This document shows positions 1 through 10,700 of a stretch of 64,000 nt of DNA, piece by piece. The stretch comes from Klebsormidium nitens. Taxonomy: Eukaryota > Streptophyta > Klebsormidiophyceae > Klebsormidiales > Klebsormidiaceae. The stretch's first letter is position 1. Each line of letters opens with the position of its first letter. A program made the position numbers and the translations under genes. The notes beneath the pieces were generated by a model, which was not told where the DNA came from, did not search any database, and worked only from the letters and a program-made list of their open reading frames with translations. The DNA lies in NCBI GenBank assembly GCA_000708835.1, contig DF237029.1:24658-88657 (forward strand), written 5' to 3'.

Positions 1-2
1 CC

Positions 3-2241
3 GGGGGCGCGCCGACAAGGGCGGCAGGGCAGGCATCTGCGGAACTGCAGAAAAGTCTTCCTCTTGGAGGGGGGGCATCGCCACCCGCGAAAGTGGGGGG
101 GCTAGAGGCGACGCCGCTACCCCAGCCTGACAGCGCGGGGGGGTCGGATAGGGTGCGCACGAGGAGGGGGGGAGGTGTGGAGGAGCCTCTGGCGGTCCTC
201 TTCAAGGACCCCCCCACGGGGACGAAGCTGCAGGGGAGGAAGAGGGTCCGAGAAGGGCGAGAAGGACAGGCGTTGGGAAAGGGCGAGGGGCAGTCGAAGA
301 GCGGGGATGCGCCCACGTCGTCGAAGAAGAAGAAGAAGGGGGGTAGAAAGGAGGGCGGGCAGAAAGGGGCCCCTGTGGGCGTTGGTGCGGATGGTGTGAC
401 GGAACTGAACGGCGCTGCGGCGGGGGGGCTGGGCCAGGCCAACTTTGCGGGGGTGCAGGCCGGTAGTTTCGTTGCAGGAGAGCCGGCAAGCGCAGCAGAA
501 GGAGTTCCTTCGGCTGCACCGGCTCCTGGCAGCGTTGAAGACGCATGCAGAGCCGCGTCCCCGGCGGGACCTTCTACTGTGCTCCCGGTGGAGGCAGTAG
601 CAGTTCGGGAGGTGACGGGGGGTGTGCAACCAATTGGTGAGGAGGCCGTCAACCGTTCGGAGGAAGTGGGGGAGTGCGGTCCACCGTCTCATGAGAGCAG
701 CGAGGCGCAGTTGGCGTCAGCCTCAGCACAGAGAGAAGGGGCACCCGTGGCGGTCGAAGTCACCGCAACGGAACTGGGCGGTGTAACTAGGAACGCGGGT
801 TTTTCGGAGGCAGCCCCGCCAGCTGGGGTCCTTGGTTCCAGTCTGGTTGCCCCGTCAGTTGACCCGGGGGGAGAGGTCACGGTTGCGGCAGCTGTTGGTG
901 CGGAAGGGGCTGCACCGCTCGGGGCAGGCGCACCAGGGCTCCTCCCGAAACTGGTCTCGCCCAAGCAGAAGAAGGGGAAGAAGAAGGCGGGAAGTCGGAA
1001 GGGGGCAGTCAACGCGTTGCCTGGCAGCAGCGTGCCGTCAGCGGGTGGGGCGGCGGCCTCGAAACCGCGCCAGAGAAGGAGGGGCCCGCCCCCCGTCGAG
1101 CGGCCGAGCACTCACCAAATGTCGCGCAGGAGTAGGCAAGGCGCCTCCACCCCCGGAGAAGCGCCACAGACGGCGCAGAAGGTTTCTATTTCCAACCCGG
1201 CAGAGGAGCTAGCGACGGGCGTCGCGACCGATGAGACCTTTCTCAAGGTAGAAACGGGGGATACGAAGGGGTTCGAAGGACCCGCGAGCAAATCCAAGCC
1301 GCCCGTCGAAATGGCTTTGGCGTCGGGAGATGAGCCACTGTGCGCACCCCCGGAAAAGGTTGAGCTGCTGATTGCACCAGCGGAGCGACTGAAGGGGGGG
1401 GCTGCGCCAGAGGTGAGCGGGGCCGTCTCGGGGGGGTCCCAGTCGCAGGGGCAGGCGGGGGCGCGGTCGCGGAGCGGTTCCGAGAAGAGCGGGAGGCTCG
1501 TGATGAGGGTCGAGGGCTCGCGGCTGTTGCTGCGGAGGGTGAAGCAGACGGAGGGCCCGGAAGCCGTCGAGCCGGAGAAGGAGTTGAAGAGGGGTCCGGT
1601 TGCGGCAGACAGGGGGGACGAGGCGCCTCAGAAAAGCTCTCGGGGGGGCCTGCCCGGGCCGGTTGCTCAGGCGTTGGGAGTATGCGTGAACGAGGTGAGG
1701 AAGCATGTGACGGAAGTGCCAGCCGGGAGCATCTGCCATTTTGTGGTGTTTTACGAAAGGTGCTTTTCTTAGCGATTTGCAAAGAAGTGTGTCATGCTGC
1801 TTCACAAAGTTCTTCGCACATCCGATCCGTGCGGGTTGTGTGCATCAAAGTGGTCCCCCAAGTGACTAGAGAGCCAAGCTGCGAAGGCAAAGTATTTGAT
1901 ACGTCAAGGCCTTGATTGCGTACTGAGTGCTAGGCTGGTTGTGAATGCTGCAGGGCATTGGGAGGCCGCTCGAGGCTACGGGCGCCAGTGCAGCACCGAC
2001 GGACAGGTGCCTTGAGGAGCCAAGGTTCGCCCACAAGTTGGAGCCGTGCAACGAGCTCGTCCTCAGCGAAGTGACAGTTCTGACAAACTGCGACCCGGAA
2101 GCAGACGCACCGGCCGAGTGCGCACGAGCAACATTGGGTCCAGCCCCTAAAGCTGGTCGCGCTGAGGAGGCGTTGGACACAAGCTCTCAAGATAGTTTAA
2201 GCTTGACATATCATGGTGATGGTCACGAGGTGAATTTGTGA
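3..2241 (+). CDS. hypothetical low-complexity protein, 3' part only
   Basis: The frame is open from the left window edge, so the true start lies upstream. The protein is rich in Ala, Gly, Glu, Pro and Lys/Arg and carries several basic clusters (SKKKKKGGRK, KQKKGKKKAGSRKG, KPRQRRRG) that look like nuclear localisation or nucleic-acid-contact patches. I recognise no domain. Reading straight through gives a stop at 1770-1772. I prefer a spliced end: exon to 1694 (GAG|GTGAGG donor), intron 1695-1953, last exon 1954-2241 (CTGCAG acceptor, phase 0 on both sides). That exon adds 95 residues of similar Ala/Glu/Pro-rich composition, while the skipped intron is T-richer. The splice choice is inference, and both ends remain possible. 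The function is unknown. Confidence 0.5.
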
Positions 2242-4528
2242 AGTAAGTAGTGTAAGTTTAATTTGGAGGCGGCATTTTTGGTTTCATTATCGCTGACCCA
2301 ACTTGTCCCGTGTAACCTAGAAGAGGAATTGGATGCCACGAGGGACTCCGCTTATCTTGCATTTACTTATTGGGAGGTGCATTGTGCAAACAACGTCAGG
2401 AGCTTGTGGTCTGGTTGGTATTCGAAGGTATTGTTTGTGAAAGTCGCACCTCCCGCGTGTCCAGAACCTCGATCTGAAGCCTTGCTTGATGGTTGTGAAA
2501 CTTATGTGCACAGCGCATGGTCCGTCTGGTCAATGGGTTTCGATCTGAAGCACTTGACTACGTATGCTTTTGATTGTGCAACGTCTGTGTCATTAAGTTG
2601 CACATGTTATGAAGTGGTTTTTCGTGAGTCTATCTAGATGTGGCGCCTTCCATCCAGTCCAATGATCTGCTCGGTGTACCACTGACGCGTCTGTGCACAT
2701 CGATCGGATCGGGTCGGCCACTACCAAATACGGTAATAGCTAAAGTTCAAAGTTTGCATGAGGGCGGCCAACGCTCTGAAGGACTCGCGCGGCGCATCCG
2801 ATGTCGAAGCCACGGTAGCCCGAATTGTGTTGTGCTTGCATGTGATTTAGGTATACAATGTACCAGCCTTGTGCCGCGTTCCCGCGTGCGGCTGGCCGCT
2901 GGCCCCGCATGATGTACCGGCATACCAGTGTCGTGTTTGTGCAGGTACCGTACTGCACTGGCCGTGGTGCGTACCGAATCCGAGGAGTCGCTGACCTGGC
3001 GATATGTAGCTCGAATCCTCTGCCGCAAGATTTTTTAGAAGGGCCGCCGCAGTGCATAACAACCCGTAGGTACCTGGTCCATAAATTTAGTACCTACCTA
3101 CGTAAGGGGAAGGTCATTTTGAAGTGGTACCCCCCCTATTTATTTGTGAGGGGGGGGAGCATGGGGCTTGAAGCCCGCCCTGAGGTCCCCATGGGGTGGG
3201 GGCCTACCCCCCTTACGACAGCGAGCTAGCTTGATGGGGGGGGAACCTAACTATCTTGATATTCTGGCCGCAGAAGGGGGGGGGACTCGATGCCAGACCT
3301 CATTTTCCAAGTGTAAATGTAGATTTTGAGCCCAAATCAGGCAGAAAAATGCGTTTTGGCCCTAGGATTTGCCAAAATTTCTCTGGGCATTCCGCAAGAT
3401 TGTCATTTATTGACCGCTTACCGGTATATTCGACCATCTTTTCCAGCCTCATAAGCAAGAATTTTGCCTTTTGACTCTTTCAAAAAAAAAAGGAAGGGGG
3501 GGGCACCCGGGGCCTTGAGCCAAAAAAAATGAAAAAGGGGGGGGGGGCATTGGGCCCTTGACTGTCACGGGGTGTCATTATGGGGGGGGTACCCAGGGCT
3601 GGCCTGGCGAAAACCCCTCACAAATAAATAGGGGGGGTTCCCTTTCAAAGTAACCTTCCCCTAATAGGTATAGATACCGATAGGTAGATGGGACCTAGGT
3701 AACTTATCATTTACCGAGGTATCAACACGCCCAGATTTGGTGCATGTCACGAAGAGGATTCAACAATCTCCACGTCGGACTCGGAGAATCGTCAACATGC
3801 CCGATTGTGATTCGTAGCACGGGGACTCGGTACGGCGAGGTCAAAGGGACCACCTTCCGTGACTTACTTGTGTGGATCCTAGTTGGTAGATCATGCTACC
3901 GTACCAATGTACCGACAGAAAAGGAAAAAGGCATACGACGACAGAACATAATGGTCTTATATCTGGGAACACTTACCGGTATACGGTACCTAGGTACTAG
4001 GTAGCCATTCTCAGCCTACAGCGGAGCACGTCAAGATCGAAACTTCTGGAGAGCACACACGTATACCGGTACCTGATCGCTATGGGAACCCATTAATTGA
4101 AGGATTTGAACCGTTGACCTCGTGATTTACGGTAAGGTAATTGAAAGGGAACCTCGCTGTATCGAAAGATTTTCCCTGGATCTCTTCGACAAGGGCGTCG
4201 ATGCGAAAGTTTCGATACGCAGATTCTGTCGCCATGTCTGTTCACGAACTTCGCGGTAAGTGCACTGCAGTGCAGCCTAGGTAGTAGGTAGGTAGTCAGT
4301 CCTAAGGCTACAGCTCTTGGAAAACCTTGCTGCATTGGACCTGCATTCATGCCCCTGAAAAGCAGAGACTTCTGCATGCATTGATTAAAGTTGTGGTCAT
4401 CCTGCTCAATGCTCTACAATTGTTCATAAAACAATCCTATCAAGCTCCCCATCTCTAGACAGTTGTGGACGCAGCATCTCACAATCTATTCCAGAGGTGC
4501 CTTTCCCCCAACACATTCAGCCGCAATC
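2242..4528. other. intergenic, repeat-rich spacer
   Basis: No convincing gene is seen here. The first ~400 bases look like a 3' untranslated region. From about 2860 to 4310 the sequence is dense in short GTACC/TACCGG/TACCTA words and in long G runs (8 or more). It contains an inverted-repeat element, listed separately. Short ORFs in this stretch have no coding character. Confidence 0.6.
3105..3662. mobile_element. terminal-inverted-repeat element (MITE-like)
   Basis: Bases 3105-3153 match the reverse complement of 3614-3662 at 44 of 49 positions. Both arms share the word CCCCCCCTATTTATTTG. Weaker inverted similarity continues about 45 bases outwards on both sides (ACCTGGTCCAT left, ACCTAGGTCCCAT in the reverse complement of the right), so the element may reach about 3060-3710. 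The interior holds several G runs with repeated cores like GGGG(C)CTTGA and no transposase ORF. I infer a non-autonomous DNA transposon. I could not define a target-site duplication. Confidence 0.65.
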
Positions 4529-6499
4529 ATGAATCTTGGAGCTCTCGGCGGTCAGCTGAAGAAGCTGGGTGTCACTGACGATCAGGTCAAGAAGGCGGAA
4601 GGTCTCCTTGGGTCCAATGCCGCTCTCCTGGGGAAGGCAGAGTCTGCTCTAGGAGGCAAGAAGCCTGCAGAGGAGACTTCCGCTCCTGCCCCTGGGGCCG
4701 GCGCAGTTCCTCCTGCTGCACCTGCTTTGCAGACTGTCCCTGGTCCTGTGGACCCCCCAGCGGCTGCTACTGCAACTGTGGCTGCTGCTGCGGTGGCTGG
4801 CGAGGCACCGAAGCCGGCCACAGCTGCACCGGTGGCTCCGGGACTTGCAGCAGATGGGCCCAAGAACGACGCAATCCACAAGGTGATTTGGAAGAAGCAT
4901 TTCGTCGATGGTCCAGCATGCAATCAATGACAAATGCACACGGTGAACGTTCGACGGCTTGAGGAATGAGCAGAGGGTTGTCATACCCTTGATCTCTAGG
5001 CAAAATCTTGGTGCTGCTCCTTGTGCATATTGACCCTGCATTTCAGATCTAACAATGATCACATTTTATGCATTCTGAAGGTGGGAGGTTGTGAATGGCA
5101 AGTTGTTGAACTTGGAAATGTGGAAGCCCTGTGCACTATCCCTTTCAAAGAACTTATCCTGCAGCACACACTGTGAGGGCTTCCCTCTAGAACTTGTACG
5201 AGCACCAATTGCATCGTAAGATTTAGCACCACTCAGGTGCAATTCTAATCTTTGGCCAACTTGTTTGTTTCTGCAGTTTGCAGCACAGGCTGGAATCAGC
5301 AGCTCCATTGTTGATCAGGGGTTGGCTGCTCTGGGAAAGATCCCTGAACCTCAGTTGAAGGCTGCAGCAGCCAAGGTGAGATTGACAATGTGCTTGATCT
5401 GAAAGTTGAAGTGGGATCTTGCGACATTCACATTTCAGCAATGAAGTGGTGTGTGGTACAGTATCGTGCCCTATAACAGCTGAATAAAGGAAAAGGCTGA
5501 GTACAGGCTGCGTTGTCAGCCACTGGTAGACACACGCAAGCACATTGTTTTGCGAAGCAGATTGTTTGTGAGTATCGAGTTTGCAGGTATCTAGTCCAAA
5601 ATCTTTAGGGTTTATGTTTTCCTCAAAATTGAAGTTAGAGGCGTCCTTCATGGTCTGTTCTTTTATGTGTGTGGTAAAGTGCACTGCCTTTGTATCGATT
5701 TGCGCCTAGAAAACGTTGCATACAGCAAAGGTATCCTTGCATAAGGAATGCAGAATCTGTTTACATTTAAAATGGATTTGAACAGGGATCAGGGAGTTGC
5801 TCTGACCTGTGCCTGTGTCTCTAGCTGTCCCTGCAGCGCACCGATTTGGATGCAGTTTGCACCTTGCCCTGATCGCACAAATCCATGAATTCACCAGTGC
5901 TGTAGCAGCATAGTATCCACTTTACCATGGTAGAACTAGGCACCGCAGCGGCAATCATGTTTATCCGACACACCGGAAACTTACACAAGCCAGATGATCA
6001 GCAGCACAATCACCGACCTGCCTACCCCTGCGCTCCCCATACAATATCTTAAACAGCAAACCCCTTGCTTGTTCTGCAGCTAGGAGTCAGTGAGTCTATC
6101 GTAAACCAGGGTCTCGGTGCGCTCGGCATCCACCAGAAGACTGCTGCTTCAACCCCTGTTCCTGCTACCTCCACCCCCGCTAGCACCCCCGCCGCCCCCA
6201 CTGCCGGTGCTGCGCCCCCCGCCACCGTCCCTACAGCGGCTGGGCTCGAGCAGACGCACCCTGTGGCGGACAGCGGTGTCACCGCCGCTCTCCCCACCCC
6301 CGACTCGACAGGCCTGCCGACTGTAGCACCAGGGGGAAAGACCGGTCCCGCGAGCAGCGATGTTGGCCCACCGCCGGCAGCCAAGCCGCCCGCCGACAAG
6401 ACCGCGGACTCGATTGCGGCGAAGCTACCAGGCGGTTTGGGCGACAGTGCTGCGGTGAAGGGAGCCATTGGCAAGGGCCTGAGCATGTTTGGCAAGTAG
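4529..6499 (+). CDS. small Ala/Pro-rich protein with three repeated helical motifs
   Basis: The three-exon model is 4529-4882, 5277-5375 and 6080-6499. All junctions are phase 0 with GT-AG borders, giving 290 aa. The start is the ATG at 4529 (context AATCATGAA). Each exon opens with or contains one copy of a short motif: residues 13-28 (LGVTDDQVKKAEGLLG), 124-138 (GISSSIVDQGLAALG) and 153-167 (GVSESIVNQGLGALG). Long linkers rich in Ala, Pro and Thr separate the first copy from the others and follow the third. The C-terminus is a short Gly/Lys helix-like tail. No signal peptide or membrane segment is seen. The motif faintly recalls small bacterial helical DUF2780-type repeats, but I do not claim homology. 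The function is unknown. The 704-base second intron could hide another small exon. Confidence 0.7.
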
Positions 6500-7762
6500 A
6501 CTTGCGGAGAGAATGGTTGTCACGAGTTGATGGCAAGGCAGCATAAGAGCAGGAATGGTGTACGTACGCGACTGGTTGCTGCTGCTGTTACAAGGATACT
6601 CGGTATTTTTTTGGGGTCTCTAGTTGCGTAGCTAGCTTGTCGCATTCTCCGTCAAAAAAATCTGGAACTTTTAGCACCAGCTGGCAAGCCTTTCAGCTGT
6701 CGTCTTCTTGTACAAATCTTCTGTGTGGTTGACAATCACAGTCCGATTTCATGTCACACTGTTCAGAGTGCTTGCATGATTCAATGTGCGATCACTTTGC
6801 TTCTTATAAATGTAGGGATGTATGATGCCATGCGAGGTCACAATATAACTGTGGACGGAATGACTGTAATCTGGCGGCAAACTCATGACATTTAGCATCT
6901 TGAGCTGTATCGATCATGTTCTGCAGCATGTAGGTTGTATCCGACGCGGAGCCTCATGGGCGAGTCACTGTAGCCTAGCGTACCTAATTGAATCTTTTAT
7001 AGCTCCAATCGCTCAGCCATTGGGGCTGGGAGGTTGCAAAATCATAATGATACGTACACACGCATCTAGTATATTCTGTAACGATCATGATCGCAATGGG
7101 GCGCCGGGCCGGGGTCCGCGTGCGTGATGGTATAGGAACTTGCTGGCTAGCTATATATAGCAAAGTGCATGGTTGTATTGGTATTTTTGTCAGTGCTGCA
7201 TAATGGTTTTAAATGAACAATATGGTCTATGGCATGGTTTGCAAGTTGCCCCTGCGCCTTGGCAGCGCGGCTGCAATTGAGACAGTCAGGCCCACAATCC
7301 ACGGGATGCCATTTAGTTGCCGGGGTTCAGTACACTGAGCGCATGACTCAGTGCAATAACTTAACTGTCCAACTTGACATCAGGCCAACATTCGAAAGGA
7401 AGGAACGAGCAAAGCAGGCTGTGTCAAAAGCCGCGTTCGAATCAAGCTAATAGAGTGTTAACTAGGAGAAGTCAGCTTGCATCTTTGGTGCTTGACTGGG
7501 TAGCTGAAGCGGGACGGAAGGTTTTTAACGCATGGTCGATCAGCTTCGAACTACATCTACTTTGGCATGTTCATGCCACAGCATATCGGATTACAACGAT
7601 CGGAAAAAGGCTCATTGTTAGTGGGGGCCATTGTTAGTGGGGGCCGATCACTCTGACAACTTGGTCTTTGCGAACTCGAACAACCCGATTTAACGGAAGG
7701 AAAGCTTCCCTCCGCTTAATCTCAACATCACAGAGCAATACGCACAGGGACACACGAGCAGC
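6500..7762. other. convergent 3' spacer
   Basis: This lies between two genes whose 3' ends face each other. It is mostly AT-richer UTR-like sequence without a coding ORF. A perfect 16-base tandem duplication (ATTGTTAGTGGGGGCC) occupies 7614-7645. Confidence 0.6.
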
Positions 7763-10700
7763 TCAGCTCTTGCTCAGCTGCTCTTCGATCTCCTCCAGGC
7801 TCAGGCCCTTGGTCTCGGGCACCTGGAAGTAAATGAACGCCAGAGACGCCAGCGCAATCACGAAGAAGGTGAAGAAGGTGCCGGCCTGGCCCAGGTCCTC
7901 CTGCACAAGGAGAACGTGTAAGCGATGCGTTAGAAGGCAGCGCGGCAGCAGCGGTGGGGCTGTGCGCGTGTTACAAGACCTCAGCAAAGTCCGGTGAGTG
8001 AGGGGACGAGAATCGCGCACGCGCAAACAAAGACGGGTGCTGGCCAAAAGTTATGATCCAAAGACTGAACATTTCAGAGACTCATCACGGCTTCCTGCAG
8101 AGCGTCGAACGAGTCACACTCTGAGTTGGGGCCGACCTCTGCAGTCCAGGACGGTTCCTCTCTCGATCACGCGAGATCCTAACCCAGCCACCTTTGCTGG
8201 GTGCTCATGCAACACAGCCTTTCTAGGCTTCGGCGTTCAGGATCCACCCGCGTCTTTGATATAGCTTCCCAGACCGCACTTGAAGCCTACGCGGCGCGAC
8301 TCCGGGAGATACTTGGACCGCAGGAGACGGACACGAAACGTCAGCTCGCAACTGCGCGGCCTCACTCAGGCTTGTCTGTTCCTTTCCTCTTTCTTTGTTT
8401 CTTTTCTTGCTTTTGCTCATTTCGTTTTTCGTTTTGTTATCTTTTATCACGGGGACCCTCACCTGGACGGTGGGCAGCGCAAAGGAGACGAGCGCGTTGG
8501 AGCCGAAGTTGACGAGCGTGGCCAGGCTGAGCGCGCGCCCGCGCACGCGCAGCGGGAAGATCTCGGATACCATCAGCCACGAGATGGGGCCGAACGAGAT
8601 CTGCAAACGAGAAAGATGAAGAGGATGGGAGAGTTGTTAAGATGGTCTTCGTGAGGAAAAGCTCGTCGGAGGAAGTCTCGACCTGAGGGCCATGGATGAA
8701 ATCAAGGAGACAGCTAGCTGTATTGCAAAAAGATGCACGTGGCAGAGCTGTGGGAGCTGTTGAAGCATGGCGGCTACATCCCTACAAATTCCCAGAGTAG
8801 TGGACGTAACGATCCGAGACAAAGTGCGCCGAGCGAAGAAATTGTGGAGACAGCCCCGAACTCCGAACTACGTTGCCAAGGCACCTTTGAAAGCCTCCTT
8901 CTTACGGCCTCAACAATCCCTGGAAAGACGAGCTCAACCGGGTAAGACTGTGCGGCCTGAGTTCTAGCAGAAGATGTGACGTCATGCGGAATGTAGCGCA
9001 CGCGGACCTGGTAGCAGCCGACGTAGACGAGGAGCGCGACCACGCTGGCGATGGGCACGCTCTGGCCGGAGGAGTAGTAGGCGGCCAGCGCAAGCAGGCT
9101 CGCGCACTGCGAGCAATAAAAAAGACGTTAAGTCAATAACGAAGAAAGACCACAATTGCAAGCCCTCCTCTTAGACAGCTATGTGGATTTTAATTGAACG
9201 ATTGGGGATTGAGAGGGGCTGCAGAACGGCGCACTGTGCGGAAAAGCCAATCGGCGGCAGCAGACTCACGGAACTGCGACCAGACAGAAAAGGAACGAGA
9301 ACTCCGCCTTGGCTCGTGGGCACCCGACGAGGCGAGTACAATCGGCACGTTCTCGCTTTTTCGGGAACACGGGGGTTTTCAGTGGGGACGAGGAGAAAGT
9401 TCGCGGCAGGGTGTGCTTCCAAACGCGGAATGGGCGCACGAAGGCAAGCGCAAAGGTCAGGGGCTCCTCAAACAACCTGTTTCTCGACCATTGCAGAGTA
9501 CCCGAACCTAGAGTACAGGGGAGACTACCGAACGCGCCACAATCCAAAGCAGCGCAGATAGTTCCCAGCCGTGCACTCACGATGCCCGAGACGCCCGCCA
9601 GCAGCAGCGGTCGCCGGCCCGCCTTGTCGACCACGACCACCGACAGCATGGTCGCCGCCAGCTGCCAGGGAGGAGGGGCGACCAGGTGAGCAATTGAGAA
9701 CACTTTCGAGGCAATTGCTTCTTGGATTCTACGCTTTTGTAAGCGGGATGGGATGCGTGGGAGTGAATGCATAGTCAACGTTTGTTCCCGAAAGCGTAAT
9801 GCAAGACTGCCTCCAGAGAGCTGCGAGCGGTTTGTGGGTGCGTCCTCTCTTTCGTCTGCTGAGAAGCTGCTCTCGCCAAACCTAGTGCAATGGGCAGGCC
9901 AACTAGGGTCAAACGTGCCCATCAAACACCCGATACCAGTGTTCCGGCCACCCCATGGCACTAGATCCAAAAATGACGGCGGCCGGAACGACGGAACGGA
10001 GTGTTGCGGGCTAACACGGACTGGGCCCTCGCTCACCTTGAGGCTCCCGAGGAACACCGAGATCTTGGTGGCCTCAGACGCTTCCGCAAATCCGGCGTCC
10101 TGCGAGGAGCGTCACAGCGGAACGTGAGAGCCGACACGCGCTGACATTTCAGGTGCGCATCATCTACGTGGTGATTTGGAAGCGGACTGCCAAAGGGCCT
10201 CCTCTAGTGCCAGCGTTGTAACACCTGTCTGTAAGCTCAGGTTGCGACCTCCCTCGATTTCCAACTCGATGGCGATGTCGGGTTCTAAAGTTTCGCCCTT
10301 CTGAACGCTTGCATTGCGAGCTCTCCTCGACTTCCAGATTCGCGGCGAAGACGAGCAACTAGGGCGACACTCTGAGCGGCAGATTCGGCGACCAGACACG
10401 GCTTCGTGTAAAGCTACTGAATTGGAAGAGTACTTCGTTGGTGCGGATGCTTGGTGCCTCCAAAGGAGTGGTACAGCTTTTGTCGTAAGCAGTACACAGA
10501 GCATGCACAAGATTTTGCCTTCGGTTGGCTCGACGCCTCGAGGGGCGACACGGCGGCTGTGCCTCACCTTGAAGATGGTCGCCGCGTAGTAGAGCACGCT
10601 GGGCTGGCCCGTGACCTGCAAAGAGACGAGAAATTGTGAGAGAAGCCCGGCGAAAAGATGAGCCAATGAAGGCTTTCAAACGGGGCCCTAAATACGGACA

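Noticed and set aside
2263-2637. 124-codon plus-strand frame after the first gene
   Set aside because: Cys/Ser/Trp-rich random-looking translation in AT-richer sequence; more likely 3' UTR.
3480-3560. Possible sequencing collapse in A and G runs
   Set aside because: Homopolymers could hide length errors, but no gene lies here, so it does not affect any call.
9266-10057. 263-codon minus-strand frame through the sugar carrier
   Set aside because: It links two true exons through introns; only the exon parts (10037-10099 and 9581-9661) carry transporter sequence.
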